Shown here piece after piece: positions 11,409 to 24,300 of a stretch of DNA of 64,000 bases (its first letter is position 1; every line of letters begins with the position of its first letter). The position numbers and the translations under genes were made by a program. Below the pieces are notes generated by a model. The model had not been told where the DNA came from, searched no databases, and saw nothing but the letters and a program-made list of their open reading frames with translations. The DNA is from Lineus longissimus (lineage: Eukaryota; Nemertea; Pilidiophora; Heteronemertea; Lineidae), in assembly GCF_910592395.1 (NCBI RefSeq), contig NC_088314.1, forward strand, positions 560,001 through 624,000, written 5' to 3'.

Positions 11409-13759
11409 TAAACTAGACATTAGCCTCGGCTTTGACCAAATTTCAAGATACCCCAAGTTGTTTTTTCCTGACCACCATCCATACTACACCCCTTGAATGA
11501 TGAATCCAACACCAGAATGTGTCGAGTTTCGACTAAACAGTTTCCAAGTCATGAATATTTTATTCTGGTTAACTATTGAGCTGATTCAGTCCTGAATAAT
11601 TCAGTTGAAGCAAGTAGAAAGATGACACGATGACAAGAACTTGAGATGTTGTTTAAATCTTTGATAGCTTGGCATGGCAACGGTTAACCATTCAAGGCCA
11701 GGTTTCAACCTGTAGATTTGCGAGGTTGTTCAGCCCCCATACCTGTTTGATTTGAGTTTATCATTGGAATCACTTCACAGCAGTGCTCCTATTCCATGCT
11801 TAAAATCCTCAAAACCAATTTACTTAAATTTTTAATAAACTACCCCTGAACATGATCATCATCATCAGATACACATGTGTCTTGCTCAGTTGTGCCCTCC
11901 AAAAGTTTTCTGATTAAAGTAAAATAATTACTAAAAAATGCAGACTATTGAAAAATGCACAACGAAGGAAAATTTATTTACCCAGAGGTCAAGTTAATTT
12001 CTTTCTGGGCTGTACTTTTGATTAGATCTCTGTTCGTGTTTGATTGATTATGATAAGTTAATGATGTAATTTGTAAACCACATGGTTCCCAGTAAGAGTA
12101 ATGACCTTTGCTTAAGCGGATGGTATAGGAGCGGGTGGTCTGTAAAGTTAAGGGTCACATGGGTATTGGAAAGAAGGTTTTGGTACCGTATGCTGTCACA
12201 AGGCATAAATACTAAACGACATAAAGTCCCTCACTTGCAATTCTTGTGGGAGACATCACCTTCATTACCAAGGCACAGTTGCAGCTTGTATTAAATTTAT
12301 CAATTTAGTGAAAGCATTACATGTCAGTTTAAGATCTATATGCATTAAATAGGAGGTATTTTATCTCTTGAAGAAATCAACCCTTTATCATTCAGGTAAA
12401 AAGCAGCCATCATTTTTTCCATTTATCATTACAGTTGCAAACTTGGAGTGCTCATTGTGTTATACTGCTACTGTTTACATGTTTTGACATGCGTTGTTCA
12501 TTTCAGGCTTTTCTCTTAACAGCAGATTTACGAGAGAGAAGAAACTACAATTATTAAGAAGCATGCGTTCAGACAGGTAAAGAGGTGCATCGTTTATTGT
12601 GTGAGGAGGCTGACGCAGGAGGAGGAATGCCAATGATATAATATTTCTTTTAATGGCCTTTTTCAGTCTCCTGTGTCTCAGAGGAAAAGCTTCGGGGATG
12701 CCCCTTCTGGACACATTACAAAGTGATGCATGTCAATTCCATTCGGACCCTACACTCTGTCACAAGCAGATCTTAATACATGTTAAACATTTATCACTCA
12801 TTTTCAGGTAACAGTATGATAGCTAAGAAAATATCTCTGCTCAGATGGTAATAAGTTCCTCAATTTATGCATTGTCCTCTTCTATTATACAGATACTGAA
12901 ACAAGAAGAGAAGGAAGGAAGCTGTTATTACAAACTACAAGCATATACAGCTATTTCCTGGTTCATCTCTCAAGGAATTCCTCAATGCTAGATGGAGGCG
13001 AATGCCTGCAGCTAACCTTTTTTCGAAGCTGAGGGTAGAAATCTGCAATCCAGTTTACCTATCGAGAATGTGCTAACTTTCTTATTGCTGCAGTGAGAAC
13101 CAAATAAAAAGATTGGCGCACCGTACTCAATCATGGAGCTGCTCATGTATGTCATGCAAATTGGAAAAGGAGATGAAAATATGGGCCCGTCGTAATATCA
13201 CTCGAGACGTGTGTGGAAGTGTTCACGCAGTAGCTATCGCTTTAGTGTATTGATGGAATGCGATGCTGTTTGGATTTCTGCTCTGATGTACATGGCTCGG
13301 TGCTAACCTAATGGATTCATTCACCAGTGAAGCGTCGACAAGTCTGTTAGCTATCTGTTGCATCGGAATCTATTGAAATAGCTAAATCGTTGCAGGGAAT
13401 GAAGTAATGGGCCTCATCAATATTTTGCCTGGAATACAGTTGTGTATTTTTTGTCACAAATGAGGATGTATATTAGGAATTCTCGCCAGGTTATTGGATA
13501 TTTTTCTGTGGTCTCTATGGCGTATTTTGCGGCATTACCTGTTTTTATAGTAAGCAAACCTAAGAATCCTTAGATCATGGTGAGCTTAGAACCCGGATGA
13601 GTTGTAGTTGGACAACTGGATTTTGTTATAGTAGTTGGGCAGTTTAAGAGATACAAGTTATTTCACTAGAAGTGTTTGGTCTATAAGGATACGGAGACTA
13701 CAAGTCAAATTGGAATATTTATTTTTTCGATTTTTGGTGTTTCTCTGCGGATAGTCACC
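11409..13759. other. Upstream flank / possible 5' UTR and promoter of the whirlin-like gene
   Basis: No coding sequence is recognisable. A polypyrimidine stretch ending in ggatag lies just 5' of the start codon, with the AG at 13,753-13,754. The first coding exon may therefore be preceded by one or more non-coding exons somewhere in this stretch or further upstream. No TATA box or initiator could be pinned down. Confidence 0.4.
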
Positions 13760-15337
13760 ATGGCGATGGGAAGCGGGAAAGCGATCCGCAATATGGCACA
13801 TGACCTATTGAATAAGCATGAGTGTGAAATCTTAAAGGCAGCCCTCAAGCATTTCCGAGCAACAAAGTCTGTGCCGTTTTTATGTACTTCCTTGATGCAG
13901 GTAATAAACACACCTCAGAAAATGGTGCTCTTGGAAGAAATCTCCAACATGCTCCCGGAAAGTCTACGGGGGGATTTCACAAATATTTGCTCCATGAATT
14001 TTAAGGATTATACAAAGGAAGATGGTGAGGACAAGAAAGTGATTGCGCAAGATGCCACGGGGCAGTACATGGTGGTTGAGTCAGATCACAGGAAGGATCT
14101 GATAAAACCTGGCGACAACCCTGACAATAACTTTGGTAAGTCCAATGTTACAGGAGTTGATCTCAGACTTCAGGCCCCGCCTAAACCTAAAAAGGGTTCA
14201 GAGAGCGGTAGCACTGACACCTTGCAGGACGAGAACCAGAATCAGAACCACAATGCTGAGAAAGATATTGACAAACAAAAGCAACGTTTGACTTTGCCAC
14301 TGAAAGGAGAGGATGGTACACATACGCCAAGTTCCGTGGGGACCTGTAGAACGGAAGATTTGAACGATTATGTAGATAAACACTTAGGTGTGATTTACGA
14401 GCGTGAGTTTGAGACGAGTCCATTGCCGGGTGAGGTCACGTCCTCAACAGATATCGGTGAGATGTACGGGCTACAGAAGAAAGACTCGTCGCTTCCGAGG
14501 AAGAAGAAGGTTACTAGGAAAGAGGGCGAGGGGGCAGGAGAAAAGGGTGCTAAGGCTAAGGGTAGGAAGATGTCACGGCAGGATAGTGGTGATTCGTCGA
14601 CAACTGGGGCAAGTAAACCACTATCTCGGCCACAGTCTCGTGGTTCGCAAAGTCATGTTAGTGCAGGAGGACATTCTACGAAGGCTTTGAAAAAGAAGGC
14701 CAGTAAGATGTCTTTGGATAGTCGAGAATCTTTAGACAGTCGAGACCAATACCTCATGGAAGTACAGTCCAAGAATGATGACAATGTTGTAGGTACGATA
14801 GAAATGAATTCTTTCTCTCCAATGCGAGTACGGAAGGTCATAGATCAGCTACCTCACGAGGCATCAGATAAGTCAATCCAAGTTCTTTTGGACCCGAGAG
14901 ATGACCCCAGAAATCTCCGCTGCGAAAGCACACAGACGAGTCCGAGTATATCCAGGGAAAACAGCATGCACCAGTTGCCTGTAGGCAAAGGTCGAAGAAA
15001 GGCACGGTCGGCCCAAACCCACAAGGGTGAGAAGGGTGAACGGGCAGCATCCGCACCACCAGGCGAGAAACTGGAAAACGGTGCGAAAGTACCAAAAAAA
15101 GTAAAAGACAAAAGTAACCCTAATCATTCTAAATCAGGCTCACGTCCCCCTAGTTCTACGATGACCAGGTCATCTAGTTTGGCCCATTCGTTAGGTGGGC
15201 GTAATGTGGAGATTCGTAAAGTAAAACTTGCACGGCAGGAGACTTCGGACCTTGGATTTAGCATCCGTGGTGGACGTGACGTTCGGAGTGGAGTATATAT
15301 TTCTGAAATAGATAGCAATAGCCAAGCTGAAAAACAG
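13760..15337 (+). CDS. WHRN-like: Whirlin-like exon 1: harmonin-homology domain, linker, first half of PDZ1
   Basis: This exon encodes residues 1-526 and ends AEKQ at a strong donor (aaaacag|gtaagt), phase 0. The harmonin-homology domain is a five-helix bundle of about 70 residues that in relatives binds partners. It sits directly at the N terminus, as in harmonin and long whirlin. The roughly 400-residue linker before PDZ1 is unusually long. It is rich in Ser, Lys and Asp, with repeated SLDSRES-type motifs, and is probably disordered and phosphorylated. PDZ1 is cut by the intron just before its GLQVGD strand. Confidence 0.92.
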
Positions 15338-18300
15338 GTAAGTTCAAAATGAATATTTATTTAAATAGTTCGCTTCCTTTTCTATGCATACTACTGCTCA
15401 ATCATATAAGGGATGTGGGACTCCAAAAACCTTGGAGAGGAAGCCCGATTGGACAGGTGAAACCTTCTAGCTAACTCGTGGTGGAGAGATTGTACTATTA
15501 TAACATTCACTGACAGTCAAGGCGGTATGATGTTTCGTACCTTGCCTGAGATTTGCTGAAACTTGGCATGAAATACTCGATCCAGCTTGTGTCTGTCAGT
15601 GGTTCAAGAAACCTGCTGTCTCAATTGGGCATTCGCTTCCCTGTTTTATGCTGTCTCATTCTCAAACGTCTGATAATGGAATTCTTCCCCCTTGTCTGTT
15701 AGACGCTTTGTCATTCCTGATGCCGTTCGCCATACGTCCTGGGAACCATATACAGTGTCCCGGGAATCCAAACATTCCACCAGGCATCCCATCACACTCG
15801 AATGTGATTGCGAGCAAGAGAGAAGCAGCTCTCTCCTCCTTCACTAAAGTGCTTACTCAACACATTCAACACACTCGAATATGGGATATTCTCAACAGAA
15901 TCGATATCTTAACTTCCGTGCTATAAATCCTGACCTTGTAGTCTGTGATGTTTACTTTTTGCAGGTTTAAATACCCGAAGTTTGAATTATTAATTCGCCT
16001 TGCGAGTTATGCAAATGTACTTGAATTATTATGAAGTCAGTTCAGTGAAGTTATTGATGAAAGTTCTGTTCAACACATTCTCTGCTAGTAGTTAAGATGT
16101 TTACTCTGCATATGTCCACAACGCTGGGATGTTGTGCTTGGATCGGATGGGAATGTTAAACATTGAATACAAGGATGGGTCTTTACTGGTGTGGGGTCAC
16201 ACTGCCATGATAATCTGTCTATCTAGAAAAAGGTTCTTCAAACCCTATTGGTTCCACACTGCTTAATGTGGTGGTTTGGCTAATCAAAAATAATGTCCTC
16301 GTTGATGATCTTTGCATAGGAGATGCATCTCCCGCTATCTATTAGCCTACAATGGTGAGATTAGTTGAATCATCATCATCAATACAGCTATGGATGCAGC
16401 GCGGAGTAGACTATGAGTGATAGATGTTCATACATTGACGTTATTGGGTTAAAAACCTGACGAGAGAGCGAGCTGTAATTCACTTTACTTGGGAGGGTTG
16501 CTTCCTCTTGTGATGTCAGTCGTCGCTGCTGTGTTCTTCATTTCAACACAGAAAACACATTCTTTGTGTTCTAATTTGTATTATATCTTCTTGTTCTCAA
16601 TGGCAGATGAGGAAAGGAGGTTATTGGCTATTGTCTTCGTCTATCGTCTACCTCTCAGAAATAATTGTATGGTGTCTTCTTTGAGCAAGCGCTGATCTTG
16701 TGTTTCTACTCAACAGCTTCAAAGGGATTCAGCTAAAGCAATACATTAATGACAGTACCGATCTTTTTGATTTGATATGAAGACAAGGTCTGGCAAGAAC
16801 ACTCATTCCACAAGCCACAGCAATCATCCACAAATACTCGCCTTCACCGGTAATATGCAGGATCTCTGAAGGCGCCCCGTGAGCACCATCAAGATTGTGG
16901 TTTAATCGTAGGTTGAGTGGTCGTGAGTGCTGAGTCAGGGAGTGGTGCATTATGGGCCATCTAAGCCATTCCATCCGTATATCATCCTTTGTGAGGGTCG
17001 TTCATTAGCTAATTGCATTTATTCCATCCTGGTTAGCATGGTGAAACCCCCAAGAGCTCCTGGGACTTTCTAACGCTTGCATACTGATCGGTCCTTCAGG
17101 AAACAGTTCGTTGACCCTCGCTGTGCAAGGTCAGGTGCTAATTGCCACAAACTGCATCTTGCTCCAAGGTCAGAGCTTCGATGTAGACCTGACGTATATT
17201 GGCCTAATAACACTGACAAAAAGAGATAAAAAGAGCAAATGCCTCCTGGAGCTAAGGTCGACTTCTCGCACCAAGTGGAACGGCGTTTCGAGGAAGCACC
17301 TGAGCCAACCAATCAGCACATTATTGGTGATTGGGAGTTGTTTATTTCTCATGGTTGTGTTACCATTATTGCTGAAAAACAGGAATGAATATCTTGTCCA
17401 TGAGTCAGAGGTAGTGGCTGTTTCGGTGCAAGGTTTTACGCGAATGGGGGCGAAACTGAGATGGATTTCGGACGTGGCTGTGACTAAAACTGCGAGTTGT
17501 TCATTGTAGCGACTGGAATGGCATGTCAGTGGAGGATGTCCCCTATCGCCTAACACAAACCACGACCCCCATAAATCCCGTTTTCTTCCGCCATTGTCAT
17601 ATTAAAACGAACAAATTGGGCAAACTTATCACTTTTTGCTGATTTAGCATGTTCTATGGGTGGACGGACACTTAATACCTCGGTTACAACTCAAATATAA
17701 GAGTATTCCTGGTACGGCTAATGACAAATTGAACGTGGAACAGGGCCATAACCTTATAATGTTCCCTGGGCTATTCCTCATCATGCCCTATTGAATTTAT
17801 GTCCCGATTCCCATCAGAAGTAAGAGGATATATTGGTATTGTTTTATTGTATTAGAGTCATGCCGTTTGGTAGTGATGTTGATGGAACGTTTATAGATTC
17901 GAGACTAATGTACTTGGCGCTTAACGCTGAGGCCTCTCGAACTTGTCTGGTTATTGGCTGGATAAAAGACTACCTAGTCGCCAGGTTCGGTGATGGAAGG
18001 CCTACTGTCTGCCTCATTATGCAAGGATCGTCAGTTCCTATTCTAAGTCAGATTGCCGCCTTGTTCTCAAAGGTCCTGTCCCCACTACTCAGATACCGAA
18101 GCAACTGTGTTTGGTTCCAATGTCACTGGACATGAGCAGCTGTCCGCTTCTTTGCGCAAACCTGTCTTTAGAAGGGACACAAGGGATCCCAGGCTAGGTG
18201 ATAGGTTTCCAGGAAAAAGTACTTGTTCAGGCTACTCGCCTTTTGGGGGTCCTTACCAGACTGTAAACTCGTCCGAGACAAATTATGAATGTCCAATTTA

Positions 18301-21300
18301 TCGTTGAATACTTGTTGAATCAAATCATCCTCTGTCCCCTAAGGATAACGATGGTTCGATTCTTGGTAAACGAGCCTCTGTGGACTACCCGCACATCATA
18401 GATATGTATGCAGGTTGTATAATAAGATTACTTAATGTACAGATCATTAGGTTAAAAGTTTTATAAAGACAATTAATCTTAATTACATTTTGTACTAAAT
18501 AAAATTGCTATTATATGCGTGGATGATGTTGGCGCCTTTGGGACATCCGACAGTAAACAATGCGGCAGAAGAACATCATTCAATTTCTGTTTCAATACTA
18601 CTACATCCTGTTGTGCCTGTTCAGAGTCTGAAGGTGGCGATTGCTCTGCTTGTCAGTTTGTGCTCATCCTTATCTCTGCTGTCGACCATGCCCTGGGCAG
18701 GTTTGCTTCCATGCCATATTCTATTCTGCGTTTTGATGGTACGTTTTCTCAGTAACCAACGTAAAGACTCACCTTCTTCCTATAGAAATCCTTCTTCTAT
18801 GCTGCTTTGATAGTGCGTTATCTCTCCTCAGTAACCAACGTGCTGTAAAGACAAACCTTCTTCCTATAGTAACCCTAGTAGATTGATTCGCATCCTTTAA
18901 TTTAAAGTTCCAGCAGGAAACTGATCAGTAACTTGTGTACTCAATTACTCCTGCTGTTGTACCTTAGGTCGATTTAAAGGTTCATGTGAATCGTACCTGA
19001 CATATTTACGATTAGAAGTTGCTCCCTGAGTGAGCATCTTTGTTTCTCCTTATTTTCGACCTGAAATGTGCTTAAACTGATTTACAACTCTATCTGCAGA
19101 GATTTGTTGAATAAATAACATTAAATTAGAGGCTAAGACACCAGTTTTGATTAAATCCTTGTAATCATTCACCAGTTTCTTTCTACATGGTAACTGATAT
19201 GATGAATGTGTAACAGAAAGTAAGAACTCCATTGCATGCTTGCTAGATTTTGTCATCATTTTGGAGAAATTCAGAAGATAATGAAATGTCTTCCCCATGA
19301 TTTCTACCGTTCACCTTGAAAAGTAAAGCCAAGTCTGTGATTGATGGGGTGATTATGGTGACAAATAGATTCATACTCTGAGAGTTTATTTTTATTTGAT
19401 TAACTGAGATAGCATCTTCTGAGAAGTGATATGTCATCCCTGACATTGCTCCTCACACTGCTCTGTCCAGATAACAGATCTTTTGAAAAGATCACCCGTG
19501 TTCATTCCTGTTCAAAAACATGGAACTTGGTGGACTGCTTCATGAGTTCTTGGAGGCGCACCAAAGCATTGATGGCATTATGCCATTTGAAGATCACTGA
19601 AAGCTGCTTGAGCCAACTGCTGTTGATTGCTATTGATTTTCCTTTTAGCTCACCTTTAGAATTGTCCAGGCTTAGGCAGTTTAAGATTAGATCAGATTTT
19701 AGAGCAGCAGGCTTACAGCAGTGAAATATAAGCAATTCAAAAGTCTTGAAGAGAGTCAACATATGGAGCTATCGCTCTTGTAACTCTTTTTCTGAAGCAA
19801 GTGCAAGGTGTTTGGAGAACCAGATCTTGATATGGTAGGCCATGGAAAGTGTTTGCTGATGACTTTAAAACAGCGGCTTCTCTGTATTCAGCAGCGACAG
19901 CTGCACAGTGTAACTTACAGTCACATGCTGGAAAACAACAGCCACCAAGTGTAATAATCAAACTGCTACACAGTATAACTTACAGTCACATGCTGGAAAA
20001 CAACAGCCACCAAGTGTAATAATCATACTGCTACACAGTGTAACTTACAGTCACATGCTGGAAACAACAGCCACCAAGTGTAATAATCATACTGCTACAC
20101 AGTGTAACTTACAGTCACATGCTGGAAACAACAGCCACCAAGTGTAATAATCATACTGCTACACAGTGTAACTTACAGTCACATGCTGGAAACAACAGCC
20201 ACCAAGTGTAATAATCATACTGCTACACAGTGTAACTTACAGTCACATGCTGGAAACAACAGCCACCAAGTGTAATAATCATATTGTTTATATTTAGAGG
20301 AAAGATATTGTTGTTGCAATATCTCTTTACCTCTAATGAGCAATCGCTGGTGATATAAAAAGACAAAGTCATTAGCTAAATGTTGTATACATTACCTTCT
20401 ACGGAATGCATCATTTGTTGGCAGCAGCGGGGAACGGTTGAAGCTTGCTGGTGATCGGTTACAGTGTGTGTTCACCTTGACTTGTCCAACTGCATTTTGG
20501 CAAGGAATTCATTTTGCGCTGGAGTGAAATAGACAATCTTGGCTTTAACACGTTGTCAGCTTCGTGCACCACAACTCTTGTCTCACCCATTAGCACTGCG
20601 TGGACATCGATACATTCGATAAAGGCTTTCCCTGGAGTGAAATAGACTATCTTGGCTTTAACACATTGTTAGCTTCATGCACCACAACTCTTGTCTCACC
20701 CATTAGCACTGCCATGGACATCGATACCTTCGATAAAGGCTTTCCCCAACTTCTTTGGTACTCTACTACTAGTACCTCTTTACTTATTGAAGGTCTCGAC
20801 CACTTGCACGATCTCAATATATTTTGAGTATTTCTTGAGGGAGACTCATAATGAGTGAGATTAGATCTATTTGTGGGATTCCACATCTTCCAATCTCATC
20901 CCAGTTCGAATAATGTTCTTGACAAACCATCCATATGTCCTCAGCCGTAACCATGGTAATGTAAGATAATTTTCTTGTGATCTGCCGATAAAAAAACCTT
21001 GAGTTAATTAATTGGTTCAAATCTGTCATAGATTAACCTACATCTCATACAATAGTATAGAGATTTTGTAATGGCATCGGCAAAGAAGATGAAGTGGAAA
21101 CACATGATTCTAGGATCCTGAACCTGTTGCCTGCATTCCACCTCAGACCTTGATTCATTTGATACACTTCGAGGGGGTTTTTGTATTTGAAATCTATTAA
21201 TCTGCCTTGGCAAGTACAATATCGTAAATACTTCAGTGTAAACATTATTATATGGACTGCACTTGCTACCTGCTTGCTTAATTGGACCCATTACAGATAT

Positions 21301-24300
21301 GAGTGATCTTGGAGTGAAGATTGAGAGAGGTATTTGACTTTGCGAGGAAACGTACAGAAGAAACAAGGTTTTTTTCGAAACTGATGATGTCAGTCATCCA
21401 AATATTGGTAGCATACGGCATCTGTTAATACAGACTGCACTGAATGTACCTTACCTGATACATGTAGTTCTTTACTGCATTCTCTTCATGTACATTGAAA
21501 CCTTGGTTTTAGAATTCACTTGACCCGTTTTGAGAGGTTTTCATGAGCAAGAATCGATTCCTGAGTGTTTGTCTCAGGTGCGGTCAGTCCGATCGGAGGA
21601 TAAGATCTTATGGCCCTGGAGAGGTAAATGGCTTCTTGGGTATCAAATGATGGTTTATCACATCTCTTTAATGTCCATCACCTAGTACAAGCGGTTTGTT
21701 ACATGGTAGCAGAACGTAGTTTTGATCTACGGATCTGCGTTATGGGCCCACCACGACTAATTTTGCCGCTAAGTCTAATTGACTGTCATTTCGATGCGAT
21801 AAGGGTTTGTTCTCCTGATGGGCGAGATCTTGCATATTTTATTTTCTGACACGATCCACCACCAAGTGAATTTCTCCTCTAATAATTACTGATAATGTTT
21901 TCTTGTTTTCTCTCTGCAGGGTCTTCAAGTAGGCGATAGAATCCTTAAAGTAAACGATGTTAGTTTTCGGGCCATCACTCACGACGAGGCAGCATACACC
22001 ATCAAAACGGCCGGCCGGATTGTCATGTTTGTGACATCGTCATTAATACACAAAATGCCAAGTAAGTATTGTAAAAGGAATTTATCAAACTCTTCCTTCT
22101 TCTTCTTAGAAACCAATCCAGGTCACCAAATTTACAATTTTCCAATATTTTCTCACGATATTCTTTGATATAATGGGTATGGCCTCCTCTTTTCCCCAAG
22201 GTGGCCGATCTTCATGTCGTTTGATTTTAGGGCATGGTTGTAAATTTCTATCTCATTTCTTGGCTAGACTTCTCCTGGGCTGGCTCATTGGAGCAGACTT
22301 TTCCAACCGGCTCTTTGCCGTTATGGCTAGTAGGACGCGGGCCTATTCAGCCGTTAGGATGAAAGATATCCCTGCTCTCACTGTACACGCCGCCAACGTA
22401 TCTTTCTTACGGTCATAGACAGCGATTTGTCAGCCACTCACAATCTGGCAGCTGTCGTTGCTAGTCTTGGAAAGCTTGTCAAGGTCACCTCTGTGATGGA
22501 GTATCAATATCGCCAAAGGAGAGTCCAGTTTCCTCTCATTTGTAGTGCAAATCAAATTTACTTCCTCACGGAGCCAACAACCTTGAGGCGTATTGATTAT
22601 GGTAGGTGTAGTTGTTGAGGGTGAATCTTTTGGTTGATTAGTGGCCACGATAAGTTTGCTTGAGGTGCGGTGAGGGAGAGTTTTTCTTAGTGGATGTCCC
22701 TGATGGCTCATGTTACGAACTGATTCATGTTGTCACTTTCGTCGTGGGACGTTGCAAACTAGTTGATGAACAAAACCAGGTAGTCCCTCACCTCACAAAA
22801 GTCAACCAGGCTCTTCATTTGTGACGGAGATATGGAATCAAAGGAGACAGACTGATAACCATAAAAGAAGACCCAACGGTTTGCCTGGACATAGATTGTG
22901 GGCAAAAAACTAGAATGACCAATTGGAAACATCATGGACTCTCTGAGTGTTTGCTGTCTCACTCCACGCTTTGGGGTGTTGGCGAAATTGGTGTTCTCAG
23001 TCAAGCTGAGGCTCTTGATCACTTCATGAAATCCAATAATGAACAGAATGCAAGGCAGCTGAGACTTGCAAGTTTTTCACACTCAAAAGTTCACCTTGTG
23101 TACATTTTCAAACTAATGAATAATGCTTCTTATGGCAAATCCCTCATTACGTCTTGGGGCTGTTTTACTGGCGAGTTCTAATGTTGCGCTGCTTTCCTTT
23201 GAGAAGAACAATTGTCCAATAACTGAAACTTGTTGATGGAATCCGTTCAGTGCTGACAGGCTGATAGTGACAAGTATACCAACGCAGGATATTGTCAACA
23301 TGGGATGATATCGACTGATTCTGGATCAGGTTGTTCGCGGCTTTCACTGGGTGTGGAGTTAAGAACGGGTTCCTCATCAATTCAATAAATGTTTTCGGTT
23401 CAGTTATATTAGAAACTGATCTTATTCGTAGATTTAGTACAACTTGCACTTTCTACTTATAAGTTTGGCTATTTCTGTCCTGTCTGTCTCGTCCATCTTA
23501 CATCCGTCTGTCATTCATTTTGTTTTCACTGTCCATGTTTATTTTCACAGCAGAAGGATGGTGCGAAAACTTTAATGGTAAGAATTTCTTTGGCTGTTAC
23601 TTAGTTATGTTTATGCTCCCTCTTCGACTTCAGGCCGTGCATTTGTTATGTTCAGACTCCTTCTTTTCAAGCAATCAGCAATCTTTCCTTCCTCTTACAG
23701 CTCTTAATGTATCCCTAACTACAATTAACCCCCTACTTATCACTTCTGAATGTGTTCAGTTCGATATGTAGTCGGGGTTGCCTGCTTGTGAATGGGAGAA
23801 TGCGGTTAGTTGGACAGAAAAGCGCTAAACGTATGATTGCCTTTTCCTCTGATAGATTCATACAGTCCATCACTTAAAGACATAACAGAATGGGTGGTGA
23901 GACTTGACCAAAATCACATCTGCTGCTCTTCTAAAGACAATTTACTGGTATTTTGAACATGGTTGGGCATGAGTTCTATAGGGTTGTATCTTTCTCCATT
24001 CTTCTAAAGCAGTTAACTATCATCAACCCCTTTGTTGAATTTCAGGTAATTTCTACCATTGTTTTAAAACTGTCTGTGTTAACAGTATGCTGATCCCTAA
24101 TTCCATCCCATTATGTTGTTTTTTTATTGTTTCAAGGACATCCCATTGTAAATGTTTTGTTCGTGTTGTTACGTCTTGTTAATGGTCTCTTGTAGCTCAA
24201 TATGCTAAATGAAAGTTAGATATTTGAGTTTTTCTTCTTGCTTTGTATGAGAAGAAGCACTTTGGTTTTTTGGATGTGAATTGCGTCAGACTTAATAATA

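Larger units (their letters stand above)
15338..21919 (+). other. Intron 1 of the whirlin-like gene (about 6.6 kb)
   Basis: Begins gtaagt and ends tctctgcag. It contains a short direct duplication near 18.75 kb, the six-copy 64-bp array, a hairpin at 20,295 and a 113-bp tandem duplication. No exon-like frame with paired splice sites was found in the rest. Several both-strand ORFs (for example 17,111-17,509) are overlapping shadows without known domains. Confidence 0.8.

Noticed and set aside
17111-17556. 132-codon + ORF and 128-codon antisense ORF
   Set aside because: Both lie in intron 1 on the same bases, with no domain similarity and no splice junctions linking them to the gene.
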